Part shown: piece by piece, positions 1 through 8,689 of the stretch | Position numbering within the stretch: the first letter of the stretch is position 1 | Layout of the letters: the number at the start of each line of letters is the position of its first letter | Assembly: GCF_000525975.1 (NCBI RefSeq) | Contig: NZ_AODK01000015.1 | Location: 29,114-93,113 of the forward strand | From: Listeria rocourtiae FSL F6-920 | Lineage (GTDB): Bacteria; Bacillota; Bacilli; Lactobacillales; Listeriaceae | Reading direction: 5' to 3' | Length of the DNA stretch: 64,000 nt | Made by a program: the position numbers and the translations under genes | Notes under the pieces: model-generated | The model's database searches: none | Seen by the model: the letters and a program-made list of their open reading frames with translations, nothing else | What the model was told of the DNA's origin: nothing

Positions 1-866
1 TGGAATGTTTTTGTGACAACGGGTATAAACTTCTCAGCGTTATTTAAAGCGTGTATGGCGGCTCTCTGAGATGGTGATGGGGCCGAGAACGTAATACCTT
101 CATTGATTCCTTTTACGGCCTCGATAATGTAACTACCTGCAATCATATAACCAATGCGCCAACCAGTCATCGCAAAATTTTTCGAGAGACTACCGAGCGT
201 GATAGTGTGCTCTGGTGCATATTTTGCCATCGGTGTGAATTTTTCGTAAAAACTAAAGCCATCGTAAACTTCATCGGATAGGATGTAAAAATCGTGTTTT
301 TTTGCAATCTCAGCAATATCTTCAAAAATTTCTTTTGTGAAAACTGCACCTGTTGGGTTATTCGGTGAGTTTAGAATCAAGGCTTTTGTTTTATCGGTAA
401 TTGCGGCTTTTAAAATGTCTAGATTAATCGCAAAATCGTCTTTTTCATAGGTGGGAATAAAAATAGGTACGCCGCCAGCTGCTAAAACTTGATCTTTGTA
501 GGGCGTAAAATAGGGCTCATGGATAATGACTTCATCGCCCGCATCAATAATTGCTTGTAGCGCCAGATACATACCATGACATGCGCCTACTGTTGCACGG
601 ATTTCGCTTGTTGGAAATTGCAAATCATACGTGCGGTCGTAAAATTCAGAGATGGCTTTGAGTAGTTCGAGATCACCAGATGCTTCGGTATATTTGGTTT
701 GACCGTTTTTCACGTCTTGGAAGGATGCTTCGATGATTTCTTGATCGGTAATCAGATCAGGATCGCCGATGGAAAAGTCGATTAGATTAGGTGTTGTTTT
801 CGCGATAGTCGTGATTTGAGAAAGAATATTGACAGGTGCTTGCTGGTATTTTTTCGCTAACTTCAT
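1..866 (-). CDS. PLP-dependent class I aminotransferase (3' end outside window)
   Basis: A fold-type I aminotransferase acting on an amino or keto acid; the substrate cannot be read from sequence. I translated the minus strand from ATG at 866, preceded by GGAGGTTT, and the frame stays open to base 1 (about 288 residues). The PLP lysine lies in SLSKNFAMTGWR, and the SPNNPTGAVF and SDEVYDG motifs typical of the AspC/PatA group are present. It sits downstream of an amino-acid ABC transporter on the same strand, an arrangement I know from Listeria, so a role in metabolism of the imported amino acid is plausible. The C-terminus is cut by the window edge. Family is certain; the exact reaction is not. 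Confidence 0.9.
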   Translation of the reverse strand, partial: MKLAKKYQQAPVNILSQITTIAKTTPNLIDFSIGDPDLITDQEIIEASFQDVKNGQTKYTEASGDLELLKAISEFYDRTYDLQFPTSEIRATVGACHGMYLALQAIIDAGDEVIIHEPYFTPYKDQVLAAGGVPIFIPTYEKDDFAINLDILKAAITDKTKALILNSPNNPTGAVFTKEIFEDIAEIAKKHDFYILSDEVYDGFSFYEKFTPMAKYAPEHTITLGSLSKNFAMTGWRIGYMIAGSYIIEAVKGINEGITFSAPSPSQRAAIHALNNAEKFIPVVTKTF

Positions 867-891
867 TTAAAAACCTCCATCATATGTAGAT

Positions 892-925
892 AAAGAGGAA
901 TGCGTCTAAATCAGCATTCCTCTTT
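892..925 (-). terminator. Hairpin between ABC ATPase and aminotransferase
   Basis: A 12-bp perfect inverted repeat (892-903 with 914-925) sits between the ATPase stop and the aminotransferase start. In the direction of transcription the following T tract is short, so it may be a partial terminator or attenuator. Confidence 0.5.
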
Positions 926-933
926 TTGATTTA

Positions 934-1657
934 TTATAACACTTTTCCGAGGAAACTTTGTGTTCTTTCGTTTTGTGGGTTTGTAAAAATTTGCTCAGGT
1001 GTGCCTTGTTCTTGGATATAACCGCCGTCCATGAAGATGACGCGATCGGCCACTTCTTTGGCAAAGCCCATTTCATGCGTGACAACGACCATTGTCATAC
1101 CTTCTTTGGCCAGACTCTGCATAACTTGTAATACTTCGCCGACCATTTCTGGATCAAGCGCAGATGTAGGTTCGTCAAAGAGCATCACATCTGGATTCAT
1201 AGCCAAAGCACGCGCAATAGCAACCCGTTGTTTTTGTCCACCGGATAGGGACGATGGATAACTGTTTGCTTTATCTGCAAGACCTACTTTATCAAGTAAG
1301 GAGAGGGCGTGTTTTTTTTGCTTTTTCAGCCGTTTCACCTTTTACTTTTAGTGGTGCCAGAGTTAGATTTTCAAGCACTGTTTTATGGGGAAACAGGTTG
1401 AAGCTTTGGAACACCATACCCATCCGTTGACGCAATTCATTAATGTTGACGTTTTTATCAGTGAGGTTAGTGCCTTCAAATTGGATGACGCCGCCAGTCG
1501 GTTGCTCAAGCAGATTAAGGCAGCGTAAGAAGGTACTTTTTCCTGATCCTGAGGGGCCGATGACAACGACCACCTCACCTTGTTCTACCTCTATATCAAT
1601 ACCTTTTAAAACTTCTAATTTATCGAAATGCTTTTGTAGTTTGGTTACTTTAATCAC
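934..1657 (-). CDS. Amino-acid ABC transporter ATP-binding protein (one frameshift)
   Basis: Polar amino-acid (GlnQ/HisP type) ATPase that powers the fused ArpJ-like permease upstream. Visible: Walker [10 protein letters not shown], signature [16 protein letters not shown], Walker [15 protein letters not shown] and the H-loop [10 protein letters not shown]. It starts with GTG at 1657, overlapping the stop of the preceding gene by eight bases, which suggests translational coupling. The reading frame breaks at an eight-T run (1312-1319); removing one base joins AEKAKK to [11 protein letters not shown] and gives a normal protein of about 240 residues. I regard the break as a probable sequencing error. 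Confidence 0.92.
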
Positions 1658-3118
1658 TTGTTCTCATTCTCCTTTCAGCAACGCCTAGCAGTCTGGATAG
1701 ACCGAATGTTAGGATAAAGTAAATTACGGCCGCGACTGCGTATGGTAGCACGGCATTAAAGCTAGCTCCTGCAACGACTCCGGACATAAACATCAACTCG
1801 GTGATACCAATAATGGATACAATGGATGATTCTTTAATCACGGTAATAAATTCATTGCCAAGTGCTGGTAAAATATTCTTGATTGCTTGTGGCAAAATAA
1901 TATAGCGCATGCTTGCGACTTTCGTCATACCAAGACTACGTGCGGCTTCTTCTTGTCCCTTATCAACGGCCATAATTCCGGCACGAATGATTTCTGCGAC
2001 ATAGGCGGCACTATTTAGTGACAGGGCGATACAGCCGGCTACAATTGCTGGTAAGTTGAGTCCGCCGAATACGGCTGTTGTTCCGAAATAAACCAGGAAA
2101 ATTTGAACGAGTAGTGGCGTTCCACGTACGAATTCAATGTAGCAGTTTGCTGGCCAGCGTAACCATCTTGTTTTAGCTAATTTCATTAGGGCAAGTAGCG
2201 CACCAAGAATAGAACCAAAAAGTACGCCAACAGCAGCGATTCCAATTGTATAAAGTGCTCCTTTAATGTAATAAGAACCATACTGTGTGAAGAAGTTACC
2301 ATCTTTAAACATAGCTTTATTGGCTTCTTCTTGGTACTCTTTCAGTAAGTTCTTGTCCTTTATTTCTTGAAGAGAGGCATTGACACTTTTTTTGTAGCGA
2401 AGTCGTGCCTTTATTCATAGCGATTGCTGTTTGTTTCGTACCATTGACAAACTGTACATCAGATATCATCAAATCATCATATTGTGAAATATAAGCATCA
2501 GCAACCGGCCCCTCTAGTACAACGGCATCCAATTTCTTTTGCTGTAATTCAAGCATTAATGTGGTTACTTTCGATAATGATTTGACTTTCGCACCTGTGA
2601 GCTCATCTTGCGCAAGTGCTTCTTGCGTCGTTTGCTTTTGTGCTCCAACTGTTGCACCTTGAAAGTCGTTTGTTGTTTTAAATTTATCTTCATCTGCTTT
2701 CCGAATCACGACTTTTTGTTGTACGGTCATGTAGGGATCGGAGAAATCTACTTCCTTTAGACGTTCGGGGGTTGGTGACATACCAGAGATGATCATGTCA
2801 ATTTTGTTTGTTTTTAAAGCAGGGAGGAGACTGTCGAAATCCATTTCTTTAATATCTAGTGTAACTCCCATATCTTTCGCAATTTTTTTTAGCGATACTA
2901 ATGTCAAATCCAACAATTGTGTCCTTACCTTTTATCGTTTTATGGAATTCATATGGCGGATAATCAGCAGATAAACCAACCACCAAGCGGCCAGTTTTTT
3001 GAATATCGGCCAATGATGTGTCTTTTTCTACTGCTAAAACGGGAGAAAAGCTAGCAAATACCATCATTAGTATAAATAATATAGCGGTTAACTTGAGATA
3101 AAACTTCCCTTTAATCAT
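1650..3118 (-). CDS. arpJ: Amino-acid ABC transporter, substrate-binding/permease fusion (two frameshifts)
   Basis: A single polypeptide of about 489 residues once repaired. The first ~30 residues are a signal peptide, then a periplasmic-type SBP_bac_3 domain (for example VGLSADYPPYEF, DMIISGMSPTPERLKEVDFS), then a HisM/GlnP-type permease domain with several membrane segments and the EAA loop (EEAARSLGMTKVASMRYIIL). Two frame breaks lie at T runs 2883-2890 and 2387-2393; one base fewer in each restores IAKKIAKDMG and SLQKSVNASLQEIKD. The fused architecture matches what I recall of Listeria ArpJ. Together with the ATPase it forms an uptake system for a polar or basic amino acid; the ligand is inferred only. 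Confidence 0.88.
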
Positions 3119-3150
3119 GAGTACACTCCTTTATCATGTATATCATCTTG

Positions 3151-3179
3151 ATAGTTTATGCATTTATATGAATAACTAT
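3151..3179 (-). promoter_or_regulatory. Inverted repeat upstream of arpJ, possible ArgR/AhrC box
   Basis: An imperfect dyad (ATAGTT...AACTAT with AT-rich TTCAT/ATGCA core) lies about 35 bases upstream of the arpJ start. Its core resembles the Firmicute ARG box in roughly two thirds of positions. Operator function is inference; ordinary AT-rich chance similarity is possible. Confidence 0.35.
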
Positions 3180-3366
3180 TAAAGATGAACATATAATTTA
3201 TAACTTCTTTCGATGGATATAATAATACATGTTTTTGAGTAATTATGCAATAGAATTTTTAATAAAAACATGTAGATGATTTTCGTTTGGCTAGAACACT
3301 AGTGTCATGTTATATTGAAAGCAAGTTATAGATACGATAGATTAAAAATAGGAAAGAAGGATAAAT

Positions 3367-3813
3367 ATGGGAAAAGAATTCGAGCTGGTGATGCAGGAAA
3401 TGGAGTTTCCAAATGATTCTAGAGGAGTTTTTGATGGAACTCTTTTGTGTTTGGAGTTTTTTGTTGCTAAAAATAAGGTGGCTTATGATGCGGAGTCTGG
3501 AGAGCCAATGTTGCGCAGAGAAGATCGGCGTCTTGTAAATAGCTTGATTCAGGGAGAGTTTAAGGTGTTTGAGCAGAGAATGGAAGAGGAACAGAATATT
3601 AGGCCGTTACATCATTTGGATGCGCTTTTTAAGGCTTTGGAAGCAGGGTTGATTCATTTGTTTTCGCCGGAACAAGAGATTGAATTTGCCAATGTGGGGA
3701 TTGAGGGCTTTATTCAGGTGTATAATGATCCAGATGTGCAGTCGAAACATGCCGATGCGATACTTGCAAAGATGTTGGGGAGCTTGGATGGAGAAATGGA
3801 CGAGGAATATTGA
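3367..3813 (+). CDS. Hypothetical protein, 148 residues
   Basis: I do not recognise a family. The protein is soluble and acidic, with no signal peptide or membrane segment, is likely mostly helical, and ends in an acidic tail (GEMDEEY). The ATG at 3367 follows GAAAGAAGG at normal spacing. It is transcribed opposite to arpJ and ends at a strong shared terminator with the next gene. Codon use looks like its neighbours, so it is probably a native gene. Confidence 0.75.
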   Translation: MGKEFELVMQEMEFPNDSRGVFDGTLLCLEFFVAKNKVAYDAESGEPMLRREDRRLVNSLIQGEFKVFEQRMEEEQNIRPLHHLDALFKALEAGLIHLFSPEQEIEFANVGIEGFIQVYNDPDVQSKHADAILAKMLGSLDGEMDEEY

Positions 3814-3823
3814 TAGATGAGAT

Positions 3824-3873
3824 AGAAAATGCGGATGCAACCATTCTTTTAGCTGGTTGCATCCGCATTTTCT
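3824..3873. terminator. Bidirectional terminator, 19-bp perfect stem
   Basis: Arms 3824-3842 and 3855-3873 are perfect reverse complements around a 12-base loop, with A/T-rich flanks on both sides. It serves the two convergent hypothetical genes. Confidence 0.9.
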
Positions 3874-4403
3874 TAGAATTCTTCTTTTATAAGGCGCACA
3901 ATGAAGGAAGTAAGTAAAAAGAAGGCGGGAGGTAGATAATCATTTTCTTGGTATTCGATAGATACAGCACTCCCTGATAAGGAACGGTCGATGATGATAT
4001 GGCATGTGTCGGTATGATCAACCAAGACTTTGATGAACCCTTTTGGTTCGGGCTGGATAATATCTATACGGTGGTCTTCTTTTAAACCGCGAATATGCAA
4101 ACTATGGTCACTACCGGCGATTTCCTTAAGCGAGATATCAAAATTTGGTTCAATATTGTGGTACACAACGGAAGATCCGTCTTCTCCGAGCCATCCAATT
4201 TCGATTGTTAGTGTTGCCGATTCTTGTTTTGTTTCATCGATGGAATAGCTGTACAGTGGTTGGTTGTTTTGAAAAGAGATGCGTGATGAAATTTTTTCGA
4301 TGGTTCCGATAATCTCTTCATTTTCATTTTTAACTTCGATTGGGTTGCCTTTTCTTAGGACGAGTGGTTTTTGGAAGTGAAAGCTCGGCATAATATTATT
4401 CAT
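3873..4403 (-). CDS. Hypothetical protein, beta-rich, possibly tubby/LURP-like
   Basis: A 176-residue protein with many alternating hydrophobic stretches (predicted beta strands) and a final hydrophobic helix-like segment (PPAFFLLTSFIVRLIKE). No signal peptide. The layout of short strands with one C-terminal hydrophobic helix recalls the tubby C-terminal / LURP-one fold seen in some Bacillales proteins, but I see no diagnostic motif, so that is a guess. The ATG at 4403 has a weak purine-rich site upstream. It is followed on its strand by the shared terminator. Confidence 0.7.
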   Translation of the reverse strand: MNNIMPSFHFQKPLVLRKGNPIEVKNENEEIIGTIEKISSRISFQNNQPLYSYSIDETKQESATLTIEIGWLGEDGSSVVYHNIEPNFDISLKEIAGSDHSLHIRGLKEDHRIDIIQPEPKGFIKVLVDHTDTCHIIIDRSLSGSAVSIEYQENDYLPPAFFLLTSFIVRLIKEEF

Positions 4404-4490
4404 CTCCTGACGTAGTATACAATTTTTAAGTCAATTATTTTTAACAGTCTTACATTAAAACTATTCCCTTTATTTAATAGAGAAAACATA

Positions 4491-4523
4491 AAAAAACCCG
4501 CTTCTACTTGAGAAACGAGTTTT
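4491..4523 (-). terminator. Terminator of the phosphate transport genes
   Basis: Reading leftward, AAAACTCGTTTCT and AGAAGCGGGTTTT pair (13 bp with G-U pairs, 5-base loop) and run into a T tract just after the pit stop codon. Confidence 0.75.
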
Positions 4524-4528
4524 GAGAA

Positions 4529-5530
4529 TTAAGCAAGTATTAATTTTAGTAGGAAGTAGACGGCTGCAGCTAGTGCGGCTGAGATTGGTAGCGTGATAAT
4601 CCATGTGGTAATCATGCGTTGTGCTGTATCCCATTTCACGCCTTTCACACGATGAGCTGTTCCAACACCTAAGATGGAGGAGCTGATAACGTGTGTTGTA
4701 CTTACTGGTAAATGAATGAAAGTAGCCCCAAAGATGATGAATACGGAACTTAAATCTGCCGCTACACCGCTCACTGGTTTAATTTTCATGATTTTACCGC
4801 CGACTGTTTTGATGATTTTCCAACCACCAATCGATGTACCAACAGCCATCGCAATCGCACAGGATACTTGAACCCAAAGTTGAACGTCATCGGTATGTTG
4901 GAATCCATTGGCGATTAGGGCAAGCGTGATGATACCCATTGATTTTTGAGCGTCATTTGTACCGTGTGTGTATGATTGGAGTGCTGCTGTTCCGACTTGA
5001 ATGTAGCGGAAACGACGGTTTGTTGATGTTAGATTTAAATTTTTCAGGAACACTTTGAATAGACTATAAAGTAGGAAACCAACCCCGAATGCGATGAATG
5101 GAGACGCGATAAGGCCAATGATAATTGTTAAAAAGCCTTTATATTCGAGTGCGCCAAATCCCGCTGCGGCAATAGCACCACCCGCGATAGAGCCAATCAA
5201 AGCATGGGAGGAACTACTCGGGATACCGAAGTACCAGGTGACTAAGTTCCAGGTTATTGCTGATATAAGTGCTGCAAGAATAACAAGGTCGCCATGTGGT
5301 AAGGAGAATGGATCAACAATGTCTTTTGTAATTGTTTTGGCAACTCCTGTGAAGGAAATCGCACCGACAAAGTTCATCACCGCAGCTAATATAATTGCAT
5401 GTTTTGGTTTTAATGCTTTCGTTGAGACACTGGTTGCAATCGCATTGGCTGTGTCATGAAATCCGTTGATAAGGTCAAAAGCTAGCGCTGCAATAACAAT
5501 GACAACCGTTATAAATAACATACCTTCCAT
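4529..5530 (-). CDS. pit: Inorganic phosphate transporter, PiT family
   Basis: A low-affinity phosphate/cation symporter of 333 residues with about ten membrane segments. The two inverted PiT signature repeats are visible: GFHDTANAIATSVST near residue 25 and THGTNDAQKSMGI near residue 190, which hold the conserved Asp/Asn residues for ion and phosphate binding. It lies about a dozen bases downstream of a DUF47 (PhoU-like) gene, the usual operon partner, in the same position as in other Listeria. No PhoP box was identified. Confidence 0.95.
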   Translation of the reverse strand: MEGMLFITVVIVIAALAFDLINGFHDTANAIATSVSTKALKPKHAIILAAVMNFVGAISFTGVAKTITKDIVDPFSLPHGDLVILAALISAITWNLVTWYFGIPSSSSHALIGSIAGGAIAAAGFGALEYKGFLTIIIGLIASPFIAFGVGFLLYSLFKVFLKNLNLTSTNRRFRYIQVGTAALQSYTHGTNDAQKSMGIITLALIANGFQHTDDVQLWVQVSCAIAMAVGTSIGGWKIIKTVGGKIMKIKPVSGVAADLSSVFIIFGATFIHLPVSTTHVISSSILGVGTAHRVKGVKWDTAQRMITTWIITLPISAALAAAVYFLLKLILA

Positions 5531-5542
5531 TTAGCCGACCCC

Positions 5543-6164
5543 TTACGCGTTTTTCATAACAATTGATTCAAGCGTATTGGCTACACTTTGACAACTGTCT
5601 GCGATTTCTTCAAAATTCTCATACACTTCTTTCATCCGGATTAGGCGGATTGGGTTTTCTTCGTTTTGGAACAATTGAATGAGAGATTCACGATATACTT
5701 CATCACAAATGGATTCGTAGTTTTTTTATTTTAATAGCTAGTGTGCGTACGTCTTTTAATTTCTTATCGAAAACGAGATCTACTGCTTTTTCAATTTCAA
5801 CAGTACTTGCTTCAATTGCATCGATGAATTTTTGCATGTAATCGTCAAATCGTTTGATATGACAGATTTCGAATGTGAAGGCAATCTGTTCAAAGCCATC
5901 CATTACGTCATCTAATCGGTTTGTTAATTCTAACATGTCTTCGCGCTCGATTGGTGTAATGAAAGCATCGTTTAGTTCTAAAATCATTTTGTGAACTAGT
6001 GAATCACCGTGCGTTTCATATTCCTTCATCTTCTCCGAAAAAGTATGTAAGTCTTCCCCAGTTTCGATGTTGTAAGAAGCGAAGTAATTGGCGCCCTCAC
6101 GTAGATTTACTGCCATGTCATGTAATAATGATGCAAAACGGTCCTTTTTGTTTTTAAAAGCCAT
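5543..6164 (-). CDS. DUF47 family PhoU-like protein, partner of PiT (one frameshift)
   Basis: All-helical PhoU-like protein (TIGR00153/DUF47 type) normally co-transcribed with a PiT phosphate transporter and thought to modulate it. It begins MAFKNKKDRFASLL at 6164 behind GGGGGAAT. The frame breaks at a seven-T run (5721-5727); one base fewer continues as KIKNYESICDEVYRESL and ends at 5543, giving 206 residues, the normal family length. The intact restored tail argues for an error in the sequence and not a real truncation. Confidence 0.9.
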
Positions 6165-6633
6165 TTTTTAATTCCCCCGATCTTTTTTGTGTGATTTTTC
6201 CCAGTATAATAGGGCTCACTTTTCGCTGATGTATCGTGAGCGGATGTTTACAAAAAATATACGTAAAAAAATCATTACAAGGATAGAAATTTACTACATA
6301 TTCATACTAACATAGGATGGAGTCAATAGGTATCTTTTTTTTGAGTATAAATAGGCAAAATCTAGTTGAAATCGGTTACAATTGCTATTTGGTGGGTTTT
6401 CAAGGTGACCGGGTATTTGTTAATTTATTTGGTGTGGTTGGCTGATTTTTGTTTAGGAAGAGGGCGAATGTTTTTAGGAAGAAAATGCTGCAGTTTTTTC
6501 ACCTAGTTATGTAAGAATGAAAGTTGCATTTTGATGGATAAGGTGAGCGGTTTTCTGTATACTGAATTTTAAGTATTAATGAAAGAAAAGGTGGAAAGTA
6601 TCGATTAAACTATAAATGCAGGAGGTTTTATCA
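6165..6633. other. 469-bp divergent intergenic region
   Basis: No ORF or stable hairpin that I can support. It must hold the promoters for the leftward phosphate genes and the rightward aldo/keto reductase. GGGTAT at 6411-6416 with GTTT 11 bases upstream resembles a SigB site but the spacer is too short. Confidence 0.5.
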
Positions 6634-7503
6634 ATGGTCAATTCCTTTCAATCACGTTATCGCTTAAACAATGGTGTGATGATTCCTTATCTTGGTATGG
6701 GCGTTTTTCAAGTAACAGATCAGCAACATGTGGCTGGTGCGATTGAAAAAGCGCTTGAATTCGGTTACCGGTCGTTTGATACAGGAGCTGTTTATAACAA
6801 TGAAAAATTGGTTGGACAAGCTATCGGTCATAGTGATGTACCGCGTGACGAGTTATTTATTAGTTCGAAAATTTGGAATGGGGATCAAGGCTATGATAAG
6901 GTTCTAACTGCTTTTGAGCATACATTAGCAAATCTGGGTGTAGATTATTTAGATATGTATTTGATTCATTGGCCATTGGCGGAGATGTATACAAAGACGT
7001 GGCGGGCGATGGAGCGTTTATATGAGGAAAAAATGGTACGCGCGATTGGTGTGGCCAATTTTAAAGAGCATCATTTGGCGAATCTGGCTGTGAAGGCGAA
7101 TGTGAAACCGGCGATTAATCAAGTAGAAACGCATCCGCTATTGCCACAAAATGAGTTGCGAACTTATTTAGCGGAGCAGGACATTGCTCATGGAGCTTGG
7201 TCACCGCTCGCGAAAGGTGCGTTATTTCAAAACCCAGTGATTGGGGAAATTGCGCGAAAGCACGATGTTCACGTGGATCAGGTGATTTTACGGTGGCATA
7301 TGGAACGAGAAACGATTACGATGTCACGATCTATCAGTGCAAAGCGGACACTTGAGAATACGCAATTGTTTAATTTTCGTTTGGATGCGGATGATATGAA
7401 GCGGATTGGGCAATTGGAGAGTGGGAAACGTGTGGGGCCAGACCCAGATGATATGGATTTCATGATAGCCAGTATGGAGAAAGAACGCGCGATGTTTTCT
7501 TAG
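6634..7503 (+). CDS. Aldo/keto reductase
   Basis: NADPH-dependent oxidoreductase of the AKR family (289 residues, TIM barrel). The catalytic tetrad is visible as D49 and Y54 in SFDTGAVYNNE, K79 in ISSKIW and H112 in LIHWP. The start at 6634 is chosen because GGAGG lies eight bases upstream; a longer frame from 6616 would contain that ribosome site. Substrate is unknown; relatives reduce glyoxals and other small aldehydes. It is followed by a DNA alkylation repair gene on the same strand. Confidence 0.92.
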   Translation: MVNSFQSRYRLNNGVMIPYLGMGVFQVTDQQHVAGAIEKALEFGYRSFDTGAVYNNEKLVGQAIGHSDVPRDELFISSKIWNGDQGYDKVLTAFEHTLANLGVDYLDMYLIHWPLAEMYTKTWRAMERLYEEKMVRAIGVANFKEHHLANLAVKANVKPAINQVETHPLLPQNELRTYLAEQDIAHGAWSPLAKGALFQNPVIGEIARKHDVHVDQVILRWHMERETITMSRSISAKRTLENTQLFNFRLDADDMKRIGQLESGKRVGPDPDDMDFMIASMEKERAMFS

Positions 7504-7589
7504 ACAAAATTGCTGGATAGGTGGAGTGATCAGAGCACTTAGGTACTGATATTCTTGGCTTAGATTAAACTGTTGAGAGAGGGAGTCAA

Positions 7590-8249
7590 ATGGATAATTA
7601 CACGAAGCAGTTGGTTTTATATATGAGAGAACATGCGAATTCTGAGCAGAAACAGGCAATGGAGCAATATATGCGAAATCAGTTTGTTTTTCTTGGCTTA
7701 CGAAGTCCTAAGCGACGCGTGCTTTATCGGAATTTTATAGCGGAGTGTGGGAAGCCACAGGATACAATTTCCGTGGCAAAGAAATTGTATGAGCAGGAGG
7801 AACGGGAATTTTGTTATATCGCAATTGATATTTTGACGAAAAGTGTGAAGAAACAATCGATGGATGTGATTGATTTTTATGAGCAGTTGATTCAAACGGA
7901 GCCTTGGTGGGATACGGTGGATTTATTAGCAAGTACGCTTGTTGGTGGTCATTTTGCTGTGTACCCAGAGTTGATTTCTACGTATAATGCGAAATGGATT
8001 GATGGTAACGATATTTGGTTGGCTCGCACGGCGATTTTGTTTCAATTGAAGTATAAGGAAAAAACAGATGCGATGTTACTATTTACGAATTGTGAAAAAT
8101 GGCTGGGTTCAGAGGAGTTTTTCATTCAAAAGGCAATTGGTTGGGCGTTGCGTCAATATGCTAAATTTGATTCAGAAGCGGTGATTGATTTTGTAGAGAC
8201 ACATGATTTGGCGCCGCTGAGTCGAAGAGAGGCGCTGAAGCATTTATAG
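7590..8249 (+). CDS. DNA alkylation repair protein, AlkD-like
   Basis: HEAT-like repeat DNA glycosylase family (AlkC/AlkD), 219 residues. Seen: helical repeats with the family's FLGLRSPKRR N-terminal segment, WWDTVDLLAS, and a C-terminal segment (FFIQKAIGWALRQYAK) matching the conserved AlkD core with Trp and Asp residues that contact the lesion-containing DNA. Predicted to excise alkylated purines. Start ATG at 7590 follows GAGAGGGAG. A VOC protein begins 13 bases after its stop, so the two are probably co-transcribed. Confidence 0.9.
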   Translation: MDNYTKQLVLYMREHANSEQKQAMEQYMRNQFVFLGLRSPKRRVLYRNFIAECGKPQDTISVAKKLYEQEEREFCYIAIDILTKSVKKQSMDVIDFYEQLIQTEPWWDTVDLLASTLVGGHFAVYPELISTYNAKWIDGNDIWLARTAILFQLKYKEKTDAMLLFTNCEKWLGSEEFFIQKAIGWALRQYAKFDSEAVIDFVETHDLAPLSRREALKHL

Positions 8250-8262
8250 GGGGAGAGAGTAT

Positions 8263-8649
8263 ATGTTGCATCATGTGGAGGTAAATGTTTCGAATTTGGA
8301 AGAAGCTCGATTGTTTTGGGATGATTTGTTGGAAGGGCTTGGTTATTCGCTTTACTCGGAGTGGGGAAAAGGCGTCAGTTGGATGTATGGAGAGACGTAT
8401 TTGGTTTTTGTACAGACAGAGGCACGATTTCTGGATGCTGGATATCACCGTGGTCAAACCGGATTGAATCACCTGGCGTTTCATGTGGAGACGCGTGCGG
8501 ATGTTGATGCTTGGACAGAACGGTTCCGCGTGCAAGGTATTCCAATTTTGTATGAAGATCGTCATCCTTTTGCTGGCGGGCCGAATTATTATGCCGTATT
8601 TGCAGAGGGACCAGATCGAATGAAGATAGAATTAGTTGCTAAAAATTAA
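8263..8649 (+). CDS. VOC family (glyoxalase/bleomycin-resistance fold) protein
   Basis: A 128-residue VOC-superfamily protein with two beta-alpha-beta-beta-beta modules. It begins MLHHVEVNVSNLEEARLFW, and the metal-ligand positions of the fold appear as H near residue 4, the LNHLAFHVE strand and E near the C-terminus (MKIELVAK). Likely a metal-dependent lyase, dioxygenase-like or binding protein; substrate is not evident. RBS GGGGAGAG lies just upstream. It ends at a strong bidirectional terminator. Confidence 0.85.
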   Translation: MLHHVEVNVSNLEEARLFWDDLLEGLGYSLYSEWGKGVSWMYGETYLVFVQTEARFLDAGYHRGQTGLNHLAFHVETRADVDAWTERFRVQGIPILYEDRHPFAGGPNYYAVFAEGPDRMKIELVAKN

Positions 8650-8688
8650 AAAATCCCGAAATCCGTTTGTGTTGGATTTCGGGATTTT
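8650..8688. terminator. Bidirectional terminator
   Basis: A perfect 15-bp stem (8650-8664 with 8674-8688) flanked by A and T tracts, between the VOC gene and the convergent CorC-like gene. Confidence 0.9.
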
Positions 8689-8689
8689 C

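Noticed and set aside
6396..6416. SigB promoter upstream of the aldo/keto reductase
   Set aside because: GTTT and GGGTAT are present but only 11 bases apart; 13-16 is required.
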